Source: Candidatus Flexifilum breve (GTDB lineage: Bacteria > Chloroflexota > Anaerolineae > Aggregatilineales > Phototrophicaceae). From it: a stretch of DNA of 64,000 nucleotides. Shown piece by piece: positions 36,089 to 44,142 of this stretch; position 1 is the first letter of the stretch, and every line of letters begins with the position of its first letter. The translations under genes and the position numbers were made by a program. The notes beneath the pieces were generated by a model. It had not been told where the DNA came from and did not search any database. It was given only the letters and a program-made list of their open reading frames with translations. The stretch is from NCBI GenBank assembly GCA_016717205.1, contig JADKGC010000006.1, positions 375,869 to 439,868 of the forward strand, given 5' to 3'.

Positions 36089-36784
36089 TTAACTCCCTTC
36101 CGGATCGGTAAACCGGTAGCCAACGCCGCGAATCGTTTGCAGATAAACCGGATTCGCTGGATCGGTTTCCAGTTTCGCCCGCAGCCAACTCATATGCACA
36201 TCGAGCGTCCGGGTATCGCCGAGCCAGTCCGTCCCCCAAACTTCATCGAATAAGCGGTCGCGCGTGACGACTTTGCCGAGATTGGTCATGAGCAGTGACA
36301 AAATCTCGAATTCTTTCTGGCGCAGAGTCAGTTCATGCCCGCTGCGCGTGACCGTATGCGCTTCAAGATCCAGCGCAATCTCCCCGACCATGATGCGCTG
36401 CGGCAGCTGCTGCCCTTGATCGAGGCGCACCCGGCGCAGCATCGCCCGGACATGCGCTTCCAGTTCCTTGTAGCCAAACGGTTTCACCAGATAGTCATCT
36501 GCGCCAAGTTCCAGGCCTTTGATGCGATCGGTGCTGTCGTCGAGCGCGGTCAGCATGATGATCGGCATGGTGCTGTGCGCTCGGATCGCCTGACACACCT
36601 GCCAACCATCCAAGCCCGGCATCATCACGTCAAGCACTACCACGTCCGGTTTTTCGACCAGTGCCAAGCTCAATCCAGCATGACCATCGTTGGCGACGGT
36701 CACCCGGTAGCCTCCGCGCTCAAACGAGGAGCGAAGGGGATCGGTCAATTTGCGTTCATCATCAATCAGGAGAATGTGTGTCAT
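36089..36784 (-). CDS. OmpR/PhoB-family response regulator
   Basis: A 231-residue regulator: receiver with acidic pair DD at 8-9, phosphoacceptor Asp52 (VVVLDVMMPGLDGW) and Lys near 102 (DDYLVKPFGYKE). The winged-helix DNA-binding domain covers about 130-228 (KEFEILSLLMTNLGKVVTRDRLFDEVW...LDVHMSWLRAKLE). The ATG at 36782-36784 is chosen over an upstream in-frame one because the receiver begins there. Direct repeats of GATTTAAG lie 48 bases upstream and may be its own site. Confidence 0.94.
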   Translation of the reverse strand: MTHILLIDDERKLTDPLRSSFERGGYRVTVANDGHAGLSLALVEKPDVVVLDVMMPGLDGWQVCQAIRAHSTMPIIMLTALDDSTDRIKGLELGADDYLVKPFGYKELEAHVRAMLRRVRLDQGQQLPQRIMVGEIALDLEAHTVTRSGHELTLRQKEFEILSLLMTNLGKVVTRDRLFDEVWGTDWLGDTRTLDVHMSWLRAKLETDPANPVYLQTIRGVGYRFTDPEGS

Positions 36785-36831
36785 TGTGTGCGGCCCTATC
36801 CACTGCACACGATTCTACCGCTGATTGGAGA

Positions 36832-36850
36832 GATTTAAGGCAGATTTAAG
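36832..36850. promoter_or_regulatory. GATTTAAG direct repeat upstream of the response regulator
   Basis: GATTTAAG at 36832-36839 and 36843-36850, spaced 11 bp, 48 bases upstream of the regulator start. Such one-turn direct repeats are typical of OmpR/PhoB-type dimers, so autoregulation is likely. A related pair occurs at 29845-29862. Confidence 0.5.
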
Positions 36851-36878
36851 CGAATCAACGGGGCAGTCCCGAAAGCCT

Positions 36879-37550
36879 CTAGGCTGTACTATACTGCATG
36901 GGTTCACGGATGAGTTGGTAGGCGAAGCCACCCAGTACCGTTCCAATGACCGGCGCGACGAGATAGATCCACTGATTGTCCAGTACGCCCGCGATCAGCG
37001 CTGGACCTAGTGAGCGTGCCGGATTCATTGATGCCCCGCTGATTGGTCCACCCCACAATGCATCCAGCGCGACCGTGAAACCGATGGCGAGTGCGGCAGG
37101 TGTACCGACAGCTTTCGTGTCGGTGGCGACTGAGATAATGACGAACATCAGCACCGCACTGAGCAGAATTTCCAATCCGAAGGACTGCCCAATCGAACCG
37201 GAGGGGATTGTTGTGCCCAACGCTGCCAGCTCGCCAATGAGCAAGCGCAGAGTCAGCGCACCCAAAACCGCCGCGAGGAGTTGGGCGACGACATAATAGA
37301 CGACTTCACGCCACGGAAAATGGCGTGTCACCGCAAAGGCGATGGTCACTGCCGGGTTGAAGTGTGCGCCGGAAATATGCCCGGTTGCCGCTATCATCAC
37401 GGTGATGATCAAGCCAAAGGTGAGCGCGATCCCGACATGCGTCAGTGCGCCAGTCTGCGCGTTTACCATGATCGCACCGCAGCCCGCTGTCACCAGTGCG
37501 AATGTGCCAATGAATTCTGCGCCTGCGCGCCGCAGTAGGCTGCGCTCCAT
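36879..37550 (-). CDS. aquaporin/aquaglyceroporin, likely arsenite channel (AqpS type)
   Basis: A 223-residue MIP-family channel with six helices and both NPA boxes (FNPAVT at 65-67, MNPARS at 176-178). It conducts water or small neutral solutes. Here it is the last gene of an operon with two arsenate reductases and an ArsR fusion. That is the arrangement of Sinorhizobium AqpS, where arsenite made by ArsC leaves through the channel. The role is inferred from that context. Its start overlaps the metallophosphoesterase stop. Confidence 0.88.
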   Translation of the reverse strand: MERSLLRRAGAEFIGTFALVTAGCGAIMVNAQTGALTHVGIALTFGLIITVMIAATGHISGAHFNPAVTIAFAVTRHFPWREVVYYVVAQLLAAVLGALTLRLLIGELAALGTTIPSGSIGQSFGLEILLSAVLMFVIISVATDTKAVGTPAALAIGFTVALDALWGGPISGASMNPARSLGPALIAGVLDNQWIYLVAPVIGTVLGGFAYQLIREPMQYSTA

Positions 37551-38287
37551 CAGCCAGATCCTTTGCGCAGCAGTTGAGCGAAATGATGCGGCATCCCACC
37601 CTCTTCGGGCGTCGCCTCAATCGCCTGGGCGGCGCGTTCGACATCATAGGCGACCCGGATGAATTCGACCTGTACAGCACGCCCGGTGATGGTGAGGGTG
37701 ATATACCCCGCACGCGGATCATGGTCTTTCGGCTTGCCGACACTGCCCGCGTTGATCACATGCCGTCCGCTCGGCAGCACCTTGTGATACGGCAGGTGCG
37801 TATGCCCGCAGACCAGCACATCTGCCTGCGCGGCATCCATAATGCGCTCAAAGTAGTCATCGGGACGATCTTCAAAGAGATACTCGTTGACCTTGCGCGG
37901 GCTGCCATGCACCAGCAGCACTTGGAGATCGCCTAACTGCAAGGGAATATGGGCAGGCAGATCGTGCAGAAACGCCCTGTTGTCCTCGGTGGTATGGGCG
38001 TTCGTCCACGCAATCGACAGCTCGCCGCGCCGCCGCTCGACATCGGTTTTGTACGCGCAGCCGCAGTCATCGCTGCTGCTGCCCACACCCTGATCGTAAT
38101 TCCCCATCAGGGTTGGGATACCCCGTTGACGAATCAAGTTCACCACTTCGTTTGGGAATGTCCCATAGCCGACGAGATCGCCGAGGCAGTACAGCCGGGA
38201 CAATCCGCGCGCGTCGATGTCCTGAAATACCGCTTCCAGCGCGGGCAGGTTACCGTGAATATCGCCAAAAATCGTGATTGCGTTCAA
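37550..38287 (-). CDS. calcineurin-like metallophosphoesterase
   Basis: A 245-residue YfcE-like phosphoesterase with the full metal-site series: FGDIHGN (7-13), GDLVGYG, MGNYDQ, VLVHGSP and VCGHTH. It begins with a TTG at 38285-38287 preceded by GGAGGG. It hydrolyses a phosphomono- or diester in the cytoplasm; substrate unknown. Its place between the ArsR-ArsC fusion (14-base gap) and the aquaporin (overlap) is unusual and suggests a role in the arsenic response. Confidence 0.9.
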   Translation of the reverse strand: MNAITIFGDIHGNLPALEAVFQDIDARGLSRLYCLGDLVGYGTFPNEVVNLIRQRGIPTLMGNYDQGVGSSSDDCGCAYKTDVERRRGELSIAWTNAHTTEDNRAFLHDLPAHIPLQLGDLQVLLVHGSPRKVNEYLFEDRPDDYFERIMDAAQADVLVCGHTHLPYHKVLPSGRHVINAGSVGKPKDHDPRAGYITLTITGRAVQVEFIRVAYDVERAAQAIEATPEEGGMPHHFAQLLRKGSG

Positions 38288-38301
38288 AAGCCCTCCGAGA
38301 G

Positions 38302-39054
38302 CTACTGCTGTGCCAAGGTGATGAGAAAATGCTCGATGCGGATACGCAGACGCTGCGCGATCTGCATAAATGCTGCTTGGCGCTGTTCGGCATTGGGGAT
38401 CGCCAGCGGATCGGAATAGCCCCAGTGGAGCTGCTGCCCATCACCGGGGAAGGTCGGGCAGTTTTCGCGCGCCTTATCACAAACCGTGATCACATAATCG
38501 AAGGGCTGTCCCTCGTATTCGCTCACGTGATGCACCGACTGCGCCCGAATATCAATGCCGAGGCTGTCCATTGTAAATATCGCATCCGGGTGCACCTGGG
38601 TGGGATGACTGCCCGCGCTGAAGGCGGTGATTTTCCTCTGGGAAAGCTCACGCAGCAGTCCTTGTGCCATTTGTGAGCGCGCACTGTTATGCGTACACAC
38701 GACCAGAACGCGCGCGGCGGGCAGGTGATCGAGGTTGATCACGCGGCGCGGTTCGGACAACAGGGGATGCAGCGCACTGCCAGCCGCCAGATACAGATCG
38801 CGAAGCCGTTCGAGGTCGAGCGTGTAATACACATCCCGTCCATCGGCTTCACTGCGGCGCGTGGTGACGAGCGCCTCCTCACGCATCTTCTTGAGATGGT
38901 AGGACACGAGGTTCATCGGCTGCTGGAGTAGTGTGACGAGTTCGTTCACCTGATGATCGCCGCTGGCTAGTGCCTTAAGCATGCCCCAGCGCGCATCGTT
39001 CGCCAGCAGCTTGATGAAATCGGGCGATTGGTCAGCGTGTGCCAGCGGAGTCAA
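38302..39054 (-). CDS. ArsR repressor fused to arsenate reductase (ArsC)
   Basis: Residues about 10-85 form an ArsR-type winged helix (FIKLLANDARWGMLKALASG, MNLVSYHLKKMREEALV). Residues about 110-245 form a low-molecular-weight phosphatase-type arsenate reductase with active-site loop VCTHNSARSQMAQG (CX5R) and a later cysteine pair (VCDKARENCP) for thiol relay. One polypeptide would both sense and detoxify arsenic. I start it at the TTG at 39052-39054, which overlaps the upstream arsC stop (TTGA); an ATG at 39090 is in frame but lies inside arsC. Confidence 0.88.
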   Translation of the reverse strand: MTPLAHADQSPDFIKLLANDARWGMLKALASGDHQVNELVTLLQQPMNLVSYHLKKMREEALVTTRRSEADGRDVYYTLDLERLRDLYLAAGSALHPLLSEPRRVINLDHLPAARVLVVCTHNSARSQMAQGLLRELSQRKITAFSAGSHPTQVHPDAIFTMDSLGIDIRAQSVHHVSEYEGQPFDYVITVCDKARENCPTFPGDGQQLHWGYSDPLAIPNAEQRQAAFMQIAQRLRIRIEHFLITLAQQ

Positions 39055-39491
39055 ATGACACGCTCCGCTTCTTCGGTTTCCGCCAACCACAGCTTAATGC
39101 GCGCTTCAATCTGATCGCGGACTTCGCGGAAACGCGCCAGCTTCTCCTCATCGGTGCCGTCGGCCCGCGCCGGATCATCAAACAGCCAGCGATGAATGCG
39201 CTTGGCATCGGCGTTTATGCGAGGACAATCATCTTCTGCCTTGCGACAGACGATCACGGCGTCATCGAACGTCATTCGCCCCATATACTCTTTAATGTTT
39301 TTGGACTTCTGCCCGCTGACATCAATCCCAATTTCAGCCATCACCTGCACAGTCATGGGGTGCAAACCTTTGGCTTCCATGCCCGCGCTGTATGCTTCGT
39401 ACTTATCACCCGCGAGCGTGCGCAGGAACGCTTCCGCCATCTGCGAGCGAGCGGAATTCCCCGTGCAGAGGAACAAAACACGCTTAGGCAT
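39051..39491 (-). CDS. arsC: arsenate reductase, low-molecular-weight phosphatase type
   Basis: A 146-residue thioredoxin-linked ArsC that reduces arsenate to arsenite. Catalytic loop LCTGNSARSQMAEAF (CX5R with Cys near residue 9), then VIVCRKAEDDCP carrying the resolving cysteines, and the Asp of the DDPA loop. ATG at 39489-39491; a GTG one codon earlier is possible. First gene of the four-gene operon running down to 36879. A perfect palindrome lies 25 bases upstream. Confidence 0.93.
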   Translation of the reverse strand: MPKRVLFLCTGNSARSQMAEAFLRTLAGDKYEAYSAGMEAKGLHPMTVQVMAEIGIDVSGQKSKNIKEYMGRMTFDDAVIVCRKAEDDCPRINADAKRIHRWLFDDPARADGTDEEKLARFREVRDQIEARIKLWLAETEEAERVI

Positions 39492-39515
39492 CACATTTAC
39501 TCCAATTTAGATTAG

Positions 39516-39531
39516 TTCAATTTAAATTGAA
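39516..39531. promoter_or_regulatory. palindromic operator of the arsC operon
   Basis: TTCAATTTAAATTGAA, a perfect 16-bp palindrome 25 bases upstream of the arsC start. TTCAA...TTGAA arms are typical of ArsR-family sites. The likely repressor is the ArsR-ArsC fusion encoded second in this operon. Confidence 0.65.
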
Positions 39532-39660
39532 GTTTATTCGAGACATCGCAAGCGAGCAAGAGGAGTCGTGTTAAGTTTTGGAGAAGGAGATTTAAAACAG
39601 ACCGTGTGGTGTCGAGGAACACCATACGGCATAGACGGTTTCTTTTCAGCGCCAGCCCGT

Positions 39661-40770
39661 TCAGGCAGGCTGAAGACTGTCACAGCAGCGTCGTGCCTCG
39701 GTAGTAACCGGACGTTTGCAGTAGCGGCGCAGATCGCGGATCACATAGGCGGCATCAGCGCCACTGCCCCGCAGAGTCGCGGATGCGTGAGAACGCTGCC
39801 CTGAAATCCCGACATAGTACAATCCCGGAACGGTCGTGCTGACGCCGCCCGTGTGCAGCGCGTTCCCATTCTCATCGAGCGCGCCCAATGCTGCCAGGTA
39901 GGGGAAATTGGGGCGGAAACCGGTAGCGAAAATCACTGTGTCAAACTCGTCTGCTTGCCCATCTTCCCACTGAACACCGGTTTCGGTAAACCGCTCGAGT
40001 AAGGCGTGGTAGGTAGGGTTGCCCGATGCCAGCGCCGCTTGATAAACCCCCGTATCCAGAACCTCGGCTTTCTTGATCTCGCCCGGATTCCAGCTTGGAA
40101 AAGCACGTTTCCACGTATCGATGCCGGTGATGCGAATCCAGAAGTGAACATCGCGCCCCCAGATGCGCTGCTGCCGGAACCGCACAGGATCGCGGCTTGT
40201 GAGCGTGACCCGGGCGGTCTGTGCCAGGTCAACGGCAATTTGTACCGCCGAGTTCCCCGCGCCAATCACCAAAACGCGCTGGTGTTTGAACGCGGTCGGG
40301 TTCTGGTAGGACGAGGAGTGTAGAATCTTCCCCTGATAGCGCTCTTGCCCCTCCAACTGTGGCAGGTGCGGGCGGCTGAAAGCGCCTGTTGCGGCGATGA
40401 TGCTCCGCGCTGTGAGCGTTCCTTGCCCGTTCATGTGCACAATGAAGTTCACGCCCTGTCGTTCGATGCGTTTCACAAACGCATGAGTGCGAATGGGGAG
40501 GCGAAAGTGTTCTGCATAGGCGTGTAAGTAGTCCACGACTTCATCGCGGGTGGGATAGCGTTCAGGGGGACCGGGAAAACGCATCCCCGGCAGCGATGAG
40601 TAGCGTGCTGGCGAAAACAGCTTCAGGCTGTCGTAATAGCGTTTCCACGAACCAGTGGCTTCGTCACTGGCTTCAAGGATGAGAAAGCGTAGTCCAGCAC
40701 GCTGCAGATGATAGCCGGCAGCTAGACCGGATTGCCCGCCACCAATCACAAGCGCATCATAGATTTCCAT
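39661..40770 (-). CDS. ArsO-like flavin-containing monooxygenase
   Basis: A 369-residue FAD/NAD(P)-binding oxidoreductase of the CzcO/ArsO type. N-terminal FAD site VIGGGQSGLAAGYHLQRAG, then FSPARYSSLPGMRFPG typical of this group. The second dinucleotide fold is VLVIGAGNSAVQIAVDLA, and the C-terminal motif is FATGFRPNF. The ATG at 40768-40770 has a strong GGAGGG site. The substrate of ArsO proteins is not established; they recur in arsenic operons. An inverted repeat matching the ArsR sites lies 28 bases upstream. Confidence 0.85.
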   Translation of the reverse strand: MEIYDALVIGGGQSGLAAGYHLQRAGLRFLILEASDEATGSWKRYYDSLKLFSPARYSSLPGMRFPGPPERYPTRDEVVDYLHAYAEHFRLPIRTHAFVKRIERQGVNFIVHMNGQGTLTARSIIAATGAFSRPHLPQLEGQERYQGKILHSSSYQNPTAFKHQRVLVIGAGNSAVQIAVDLAQTARVTLTSRDPVRFRQQRIWGRDVHFWIRITGIDTWKRAFPSWNPGEIKKAEVLDTGVYQAALASGNPTYHALLERFTETGVQWEDGQADEFDTVIFATGFRPNFPYLAALGALDENGNALHTGGVSTTVPGLYYVGISGQRSHASATLRGSGADAAYVIRDLRRYCKRPVTTEARRCCDSLQPA

Positions 40771-40797
40771 GTGTTTCCCTCCACAAAGATGTGACAT

Positions 40798-40813
40798 ATT
40801 GATAAGTATCGAT
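40798..40813. promoter_or_regulatory. ArsR-type operator ATTGA-N6-TCGAT
   Basis: ATTGA-TAAGTA-TCGAT, 28 bases upstream of the ArsO-like gene. It is one of four copies of ATYGA-N6-TCRAT between 40798 and 41298. Confidence 0.65.
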
Positions 40814-40835
40814 ACGTTGTGCCAAAAAAAGAGGT

Positions 40836-41162
40836 TTACTCGCCCGTGATCGGAATCTCGTCCACGGCGATCACCTTTTCCGCGTAATTCGGGGCGAAAT
40901 TACGGATGAGCAGACCGCAGCACAGCGTAAACTGTTCCTGATTAAGGGTATAGTAGCGAAAACGTCCTTCTTCGCGGACGTACACCAAATCGGCCTCCTC
41001 CAACTTTTTTAGATGGTGGCTGACCGTCGGCTGATTCACTTTGCCGCCCATCTTCTCGACCAGATCATTCACATTGAGCCACACGCAGCACAAGTGACTC
41101 ATGATCTCCTGACGAGTTTCATCGGCTATCGCTTTGGCAAACAGGACTTGGTTCGTGTTCAT
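40836..41162 (-). CDS. arsR: ArsR-family metalloregulator
   Basis: A 108-residue winged-helix repressor. It starts MNTNQVLFAKAIADETRQEI at the ATG at 41160-41162; longer in-frame starts read through the operator region and are rejected. The recognition region is VNQPTVSHHLKKLEEADLV. Cysteines in SHLCCVWLNVNDL take the position of the ELCVCDL As(III) site. Another CC pair lies in FTLCCGLLIRNF. It should release DNA on binding arsenite or a related thiophile. Divergent from the flavoprotein gene at 41315. Confidence 0.9.
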   Translation of the reverse strand: MNTNQVLFAKAIADETRQEIMSHLCCVWLNVNDLVEKMGGKVNQPTVSHHLKKLEEADLVYVREEGRFRYYTLNQEQFTLCCGLLIRNFAPNYAEKVIAVDEIPITGE

Positions 41163-41174
41163 ACGACTTATCAT

Positions 41175-41190
41175 ATCGATATTTGTCGAT
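41175..41190. promoter_or_regulatory. ArsR-type operator ATCGA-N6-TCGAT
   Basis: ATCGA-TATTTG-TCGAT, perfect inverted repeat, 13 bases upstream of the arsR start; probably the autoregulation site. Confidence 0.7.
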
Positions 41191-41237
41191 GTGTCAAGCG
41201 GGCACTTTGTCCAAGATAGTCTCGTCAAAGTTGACGT

Positions 41238-41253
41238 ATTGACAAACATCGAT
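41238..41253. promoter_or_regulatory. ArsR-type operator ATTGA-N6-TCGAT
   Basis: ATTGA-CAAACA-TCGAT in the arsR/flavoprotein divergent promoter region, sharing the CAAACA spacer with the site at 41283. Confidence 0.7.
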
Positions 41254-41282
41254 ATAAACCATAGACTGCTCACTATCAATAA

Positions 41283-41298
41283 ATCGACAAACATCAAT
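41283..41298. promoter_or_regulatory. ArsR-type operator ATCGA-N6-TCAAT
   Basis: ATCGA-CAAACA-TCAAT, ending 17 bases before the start at 41315, so a bound repressor would block that gene's expression. Confidence 0.7.
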
Positions 41299-41314
41299 AC
41301 GTTGGAGGTTAGAG

Positions 41315-42785
41315 ATGAGCGCACTTCCTGTAGCGGTAATTGGCGCGGGTCCAGTTGGTCTAGCCGCCGCTGCCCACCTGATTGAACGCGGCGAAACGCC
41401 GCTGCTCTTCGAAGCTGGCGCGGAAGTCGGCGCGAGTATGCGTCAGTGGGCGCATGTGCGCATGTTCTCCCCGTGGGAATATACGGTGGATGGCGCGACG
41501 AAACGACTGCTCGAAGCGCATGGCTGGCAGATGCCGCCGAAAGACCAACTGCCGACCGGAGGTGACATGGTGGAGCAGTATCTTATGCCCTTCGCAGCGC
41601 TCCCCGAAATCACGCCGCACTTACATCTGAATGCGCGGGTGGTCGCAGTCGGCCCGCCGCCATGTGGACAAGATGAAAGATGGTGGACGCGACACTGCCC
41701 CCTTCGTCCTGCAAGTCGAGTATGCCAGCGGCGAAGAAGCTTTGATTGAAGCCCGCGCCGTAATCGATGCATCGGGGACGTGGCAGCAGCCTAACCCGAT
41801 GGGCGCGAATGGTTTACCCGCTGTAGGTGAGCGGCGTTACGCAGATCAGATCGCTTATGGCATTCCCGATATTCTGGGCAGCGCACAAACGCGCTATGCC
41901 AACAAGCGCGTCATGGTCGTCGGCAGTGGACATTCTGCCCTAAACGCTCTGCTCGAACTGGCGGAACTGGCACGATCCGCGCCGAACACCGAGATCCTGT
42001 GGACGATGCGCGGCGATAACCTGCGCCGGGTGTATGGCGGTGGAGAAGATGACGCACTTCCGGCGCGTGGACAATTGGGAACGCGCCTGAAAGCAGCGGT
42101 CGATGCGCGCATTGTGCAAATCGTATCGCCCTTCCGCGTGCGGGAAGTTACAGCGAACGAAGGCGGACTGGATGTGATCGGGGAAACCGCTGAAGGTCTG
42201 CAAACCGTCCAGGTCGATGAAATCATTGTCGCGACCGGAGCACGTCCCCAGCTCGACATGCTGCGCGAACTGCGGCTCGATCTCGATCCAGCGCTCGAAA
42301 GTACCCGTCTGCTTGCGCCAATGATCGACCCCAATATACACTCGTGCGGCACAGTCCGCCCGCATGGCGAAGCCGAACTTCGCCAGCCGGAAAAGAATCT
42401 CTACATCGTCGGTATGAAGAGTTACGGGCGTGCCCCGACGTTCCTCTTGGCGACTGGCTATGAGCAGGTGCGTTCGGTCGTCGCGGCGCTCACGGGCGAT
42501 TGGGAAGCCGCGCGCGCTGTGCAGTTGAATCTGCCTGAAACCGGCGTATGCAGCACCGATCTCGTCGACGGCGGCTCGTGCTGCGCTCCGGAATCGACGG
42601 CATCTCCGAGACTGGCGATCAACAGCATTCCGGTAGCGAGCATTCCACTCCAAGTTATCCCCGTCGCGCTGAACACCATCGCCCAAGCGACCATAACCAA
42701 CCGGGATTGTGGCTGCGCGGACGACTGCTGTGGGGATGGCGTTCGTTCACAGACGTGTGCCTGCGACACCGCCTGCTGCTCGTAA
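41315..42785 (+). CDS. FAD/NAD(P)-binding oxidoreductase with Cys-rich tail, one frameshift
   Basis: Starts MSALPVAVIGAGPVGLAAAAHL, an FAD-binding fold, with a second dinucleotide site VMVVGSGHSALNALLELAE. One frame ends at 41749 and the next continues to 42785. A single-base change near 41656 in the run of C and G joins VVAVG to RRHVDKMKDGG and restores about 490 residues. The last about 100 residues are unusual for the family. They carry SCCAPE and a terminal cluster CGCADDCCGDG...CACDTACC, 10 or more cysteines that could bind As(III) or soft metals. It is under tandem ArsR-type operators and upstream of an MFS gene. Confidence 0.75.
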
Positions 42786-42879
42786 TGGTTTCGCGCTGAG
42801 GGACTCGCTTGTTTTACGGGTGATGGGCAGTTCTCCCATCACCCTTGTGTTCTCCAAACTCAACCATCGGGATGATCGA

Positions 42880-44142
42880 ATGCGTGCAGGCAAACCCGCG
42901 CCTTACTACGGTTGGTATCTCGCGATCACCTTAGCAGTGACCGAGACGATTTCATGGGGCATCATTTACTATTCGTTTTCGGTGTTCCTCGCGCCGATGG
43001 AGCAAGACCTCGGCTGGTCGCGCACCACGCTGACGGGTGGCTTTTCGCTGATGTGGCTGATCACAGGTGTGATGGCGTTTCCCGTCGGCACGTGGATCGA
43101 CAAACATGGCGCGCGCGCGCTGATGACCGCCGGGTCGGTGGGCGCATCACTGCTGGTGATCCTGTGGTCACAGGTCACGACAGAGACGGCTTTCTATTTG
43201 ATCTGGGCTGGCTTGGGGGTGTGTGCTGCCGCCGTCCTGTACGAACCCGCTTTTGCGGCCATCGCTCAGTGGTTTCACCGACGTAGAAGCACTGCTCTGG
43301 CAATTGTGACGTTTGCCGCAGGGCTGGCAAGCACGATCTTCCTGCCGCTGTCCGATGCGCTGCTGCGCGGATTTGGCTGGCGCACGGCAGTACTGCTGCT
43401 CGGACTCTTCCTCGCCAGCATTACGATCCCGCTGCACGCGCTCCGGCTCCGTCGCCGTCCCGCTGACCTCGGCTTGCAACCGGATGGTGCATCACATACG
43501 GTCGACGCGTTGCCATCCGCCTTGCGCGGTGTGTCACTGCGCGCTGCACTGCATGGGCGCGCCTTCTGGCTGTTCACGCTCGCGTTCGGCTTGATCTCGG
43601 TCTCTGCCGCCGCTATCCGGGTTCACTTCATCCCGTTCCTGATGGGATCGGGGATTGATTCCAGTACCGCCGCGTTTGCCACCGGTGCGATTGGGATCAT
43701 GCAGGTCGTCGGGCGCATCATTTTTGCGCCCCTCGATCAACGCTTCTCCACCCGCAGCATCGTGATCGGCGTATTTGCGCTCCATATCGTGGCGTTGTCG
43801 ATTCTGCTGTTTGGGCAGTCGATGATCCTAATCGGTATGTTCATCCTGATCTTTGGTGCAGTGCAAGGTGCAGCGACGCTCTCACGACCATCCTTAATTG
43901 CCGAGCTATACGGCGTTTCACACTACGGGCGAATTTCGAGCATCATGGCGTTGTTTCTCACGCTGACGAGCACTGCCGCCCCCCTGATCGCTAGCCTGCT
44001 GTATGAAGAGGCAGACAGCTACACGCCTGTCCTGTGGATGGTGGTGATCTTTGCGGTCATAGCCACTGGCGTGGTGATCCTTGCAGGACGCGAAAGAGGG
44101 GGCACGCTGCGCGCGTCCACTACCGCTACACAACCAGGTTGA
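42880..44142 (+). CDS. MFS transporter, monocarboxylate/oxalate-formate type
   Basis: A 420-residue carrier with 12 predicted helices. The start has YYGWYLAITLAVTETISWGIIYYSFSVFLAPMEQDLGWSRT, typical of the MCT-like/OFA group. The loop after helix 2 carries GTWIDKHGAR, a form of the MFS motif A. ATG at 42880 chosen; longer frames run back into the flavoprotein gene. Its place after an ArsR-controlled flavoprotein suggests export of an arsenic or thiol-linked metabolite, as with ArsJ-type MFS carriers, but the substrate is unknown. Ends 17 bases inside the convergent permease gene. Confidence 0.87.
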   Translation: MRAGKPAPYYGWYLAITLAVTETISWGIIYYSFSVFLAPMEQDLGWSRTTLTGGFSLMWLITGVMAFPVGTWIDKHGARALMTAGSVGASLLVILWSQVTTETAFYLIWAGLGVCAAAVLYEPAFAAIAQWFHRRRSTALAIVTFAAGLASTIFLPLSDALLRGFGWRTAVLLLGLFLASITIPLHALRLRRRPADLGLQPDGASHTVDALPSALRGVSLRAALHGRAFWLFTLAFGLISVSAAAIRVHFIPFLMGSGIDSSTAAFATGAIGIMQVVGRIIFAPLDQRFSTRSIVIGVFALHIVALSILLFGQSMILIGMFILIFGAVQGAATLSRPSLIAELYGVSHYGRISSIMALFLTLTSTAAPLIASLLYEEADSYTPVLWMVVIFAVIATGVVILAGRERGGTLRASTTATQPG

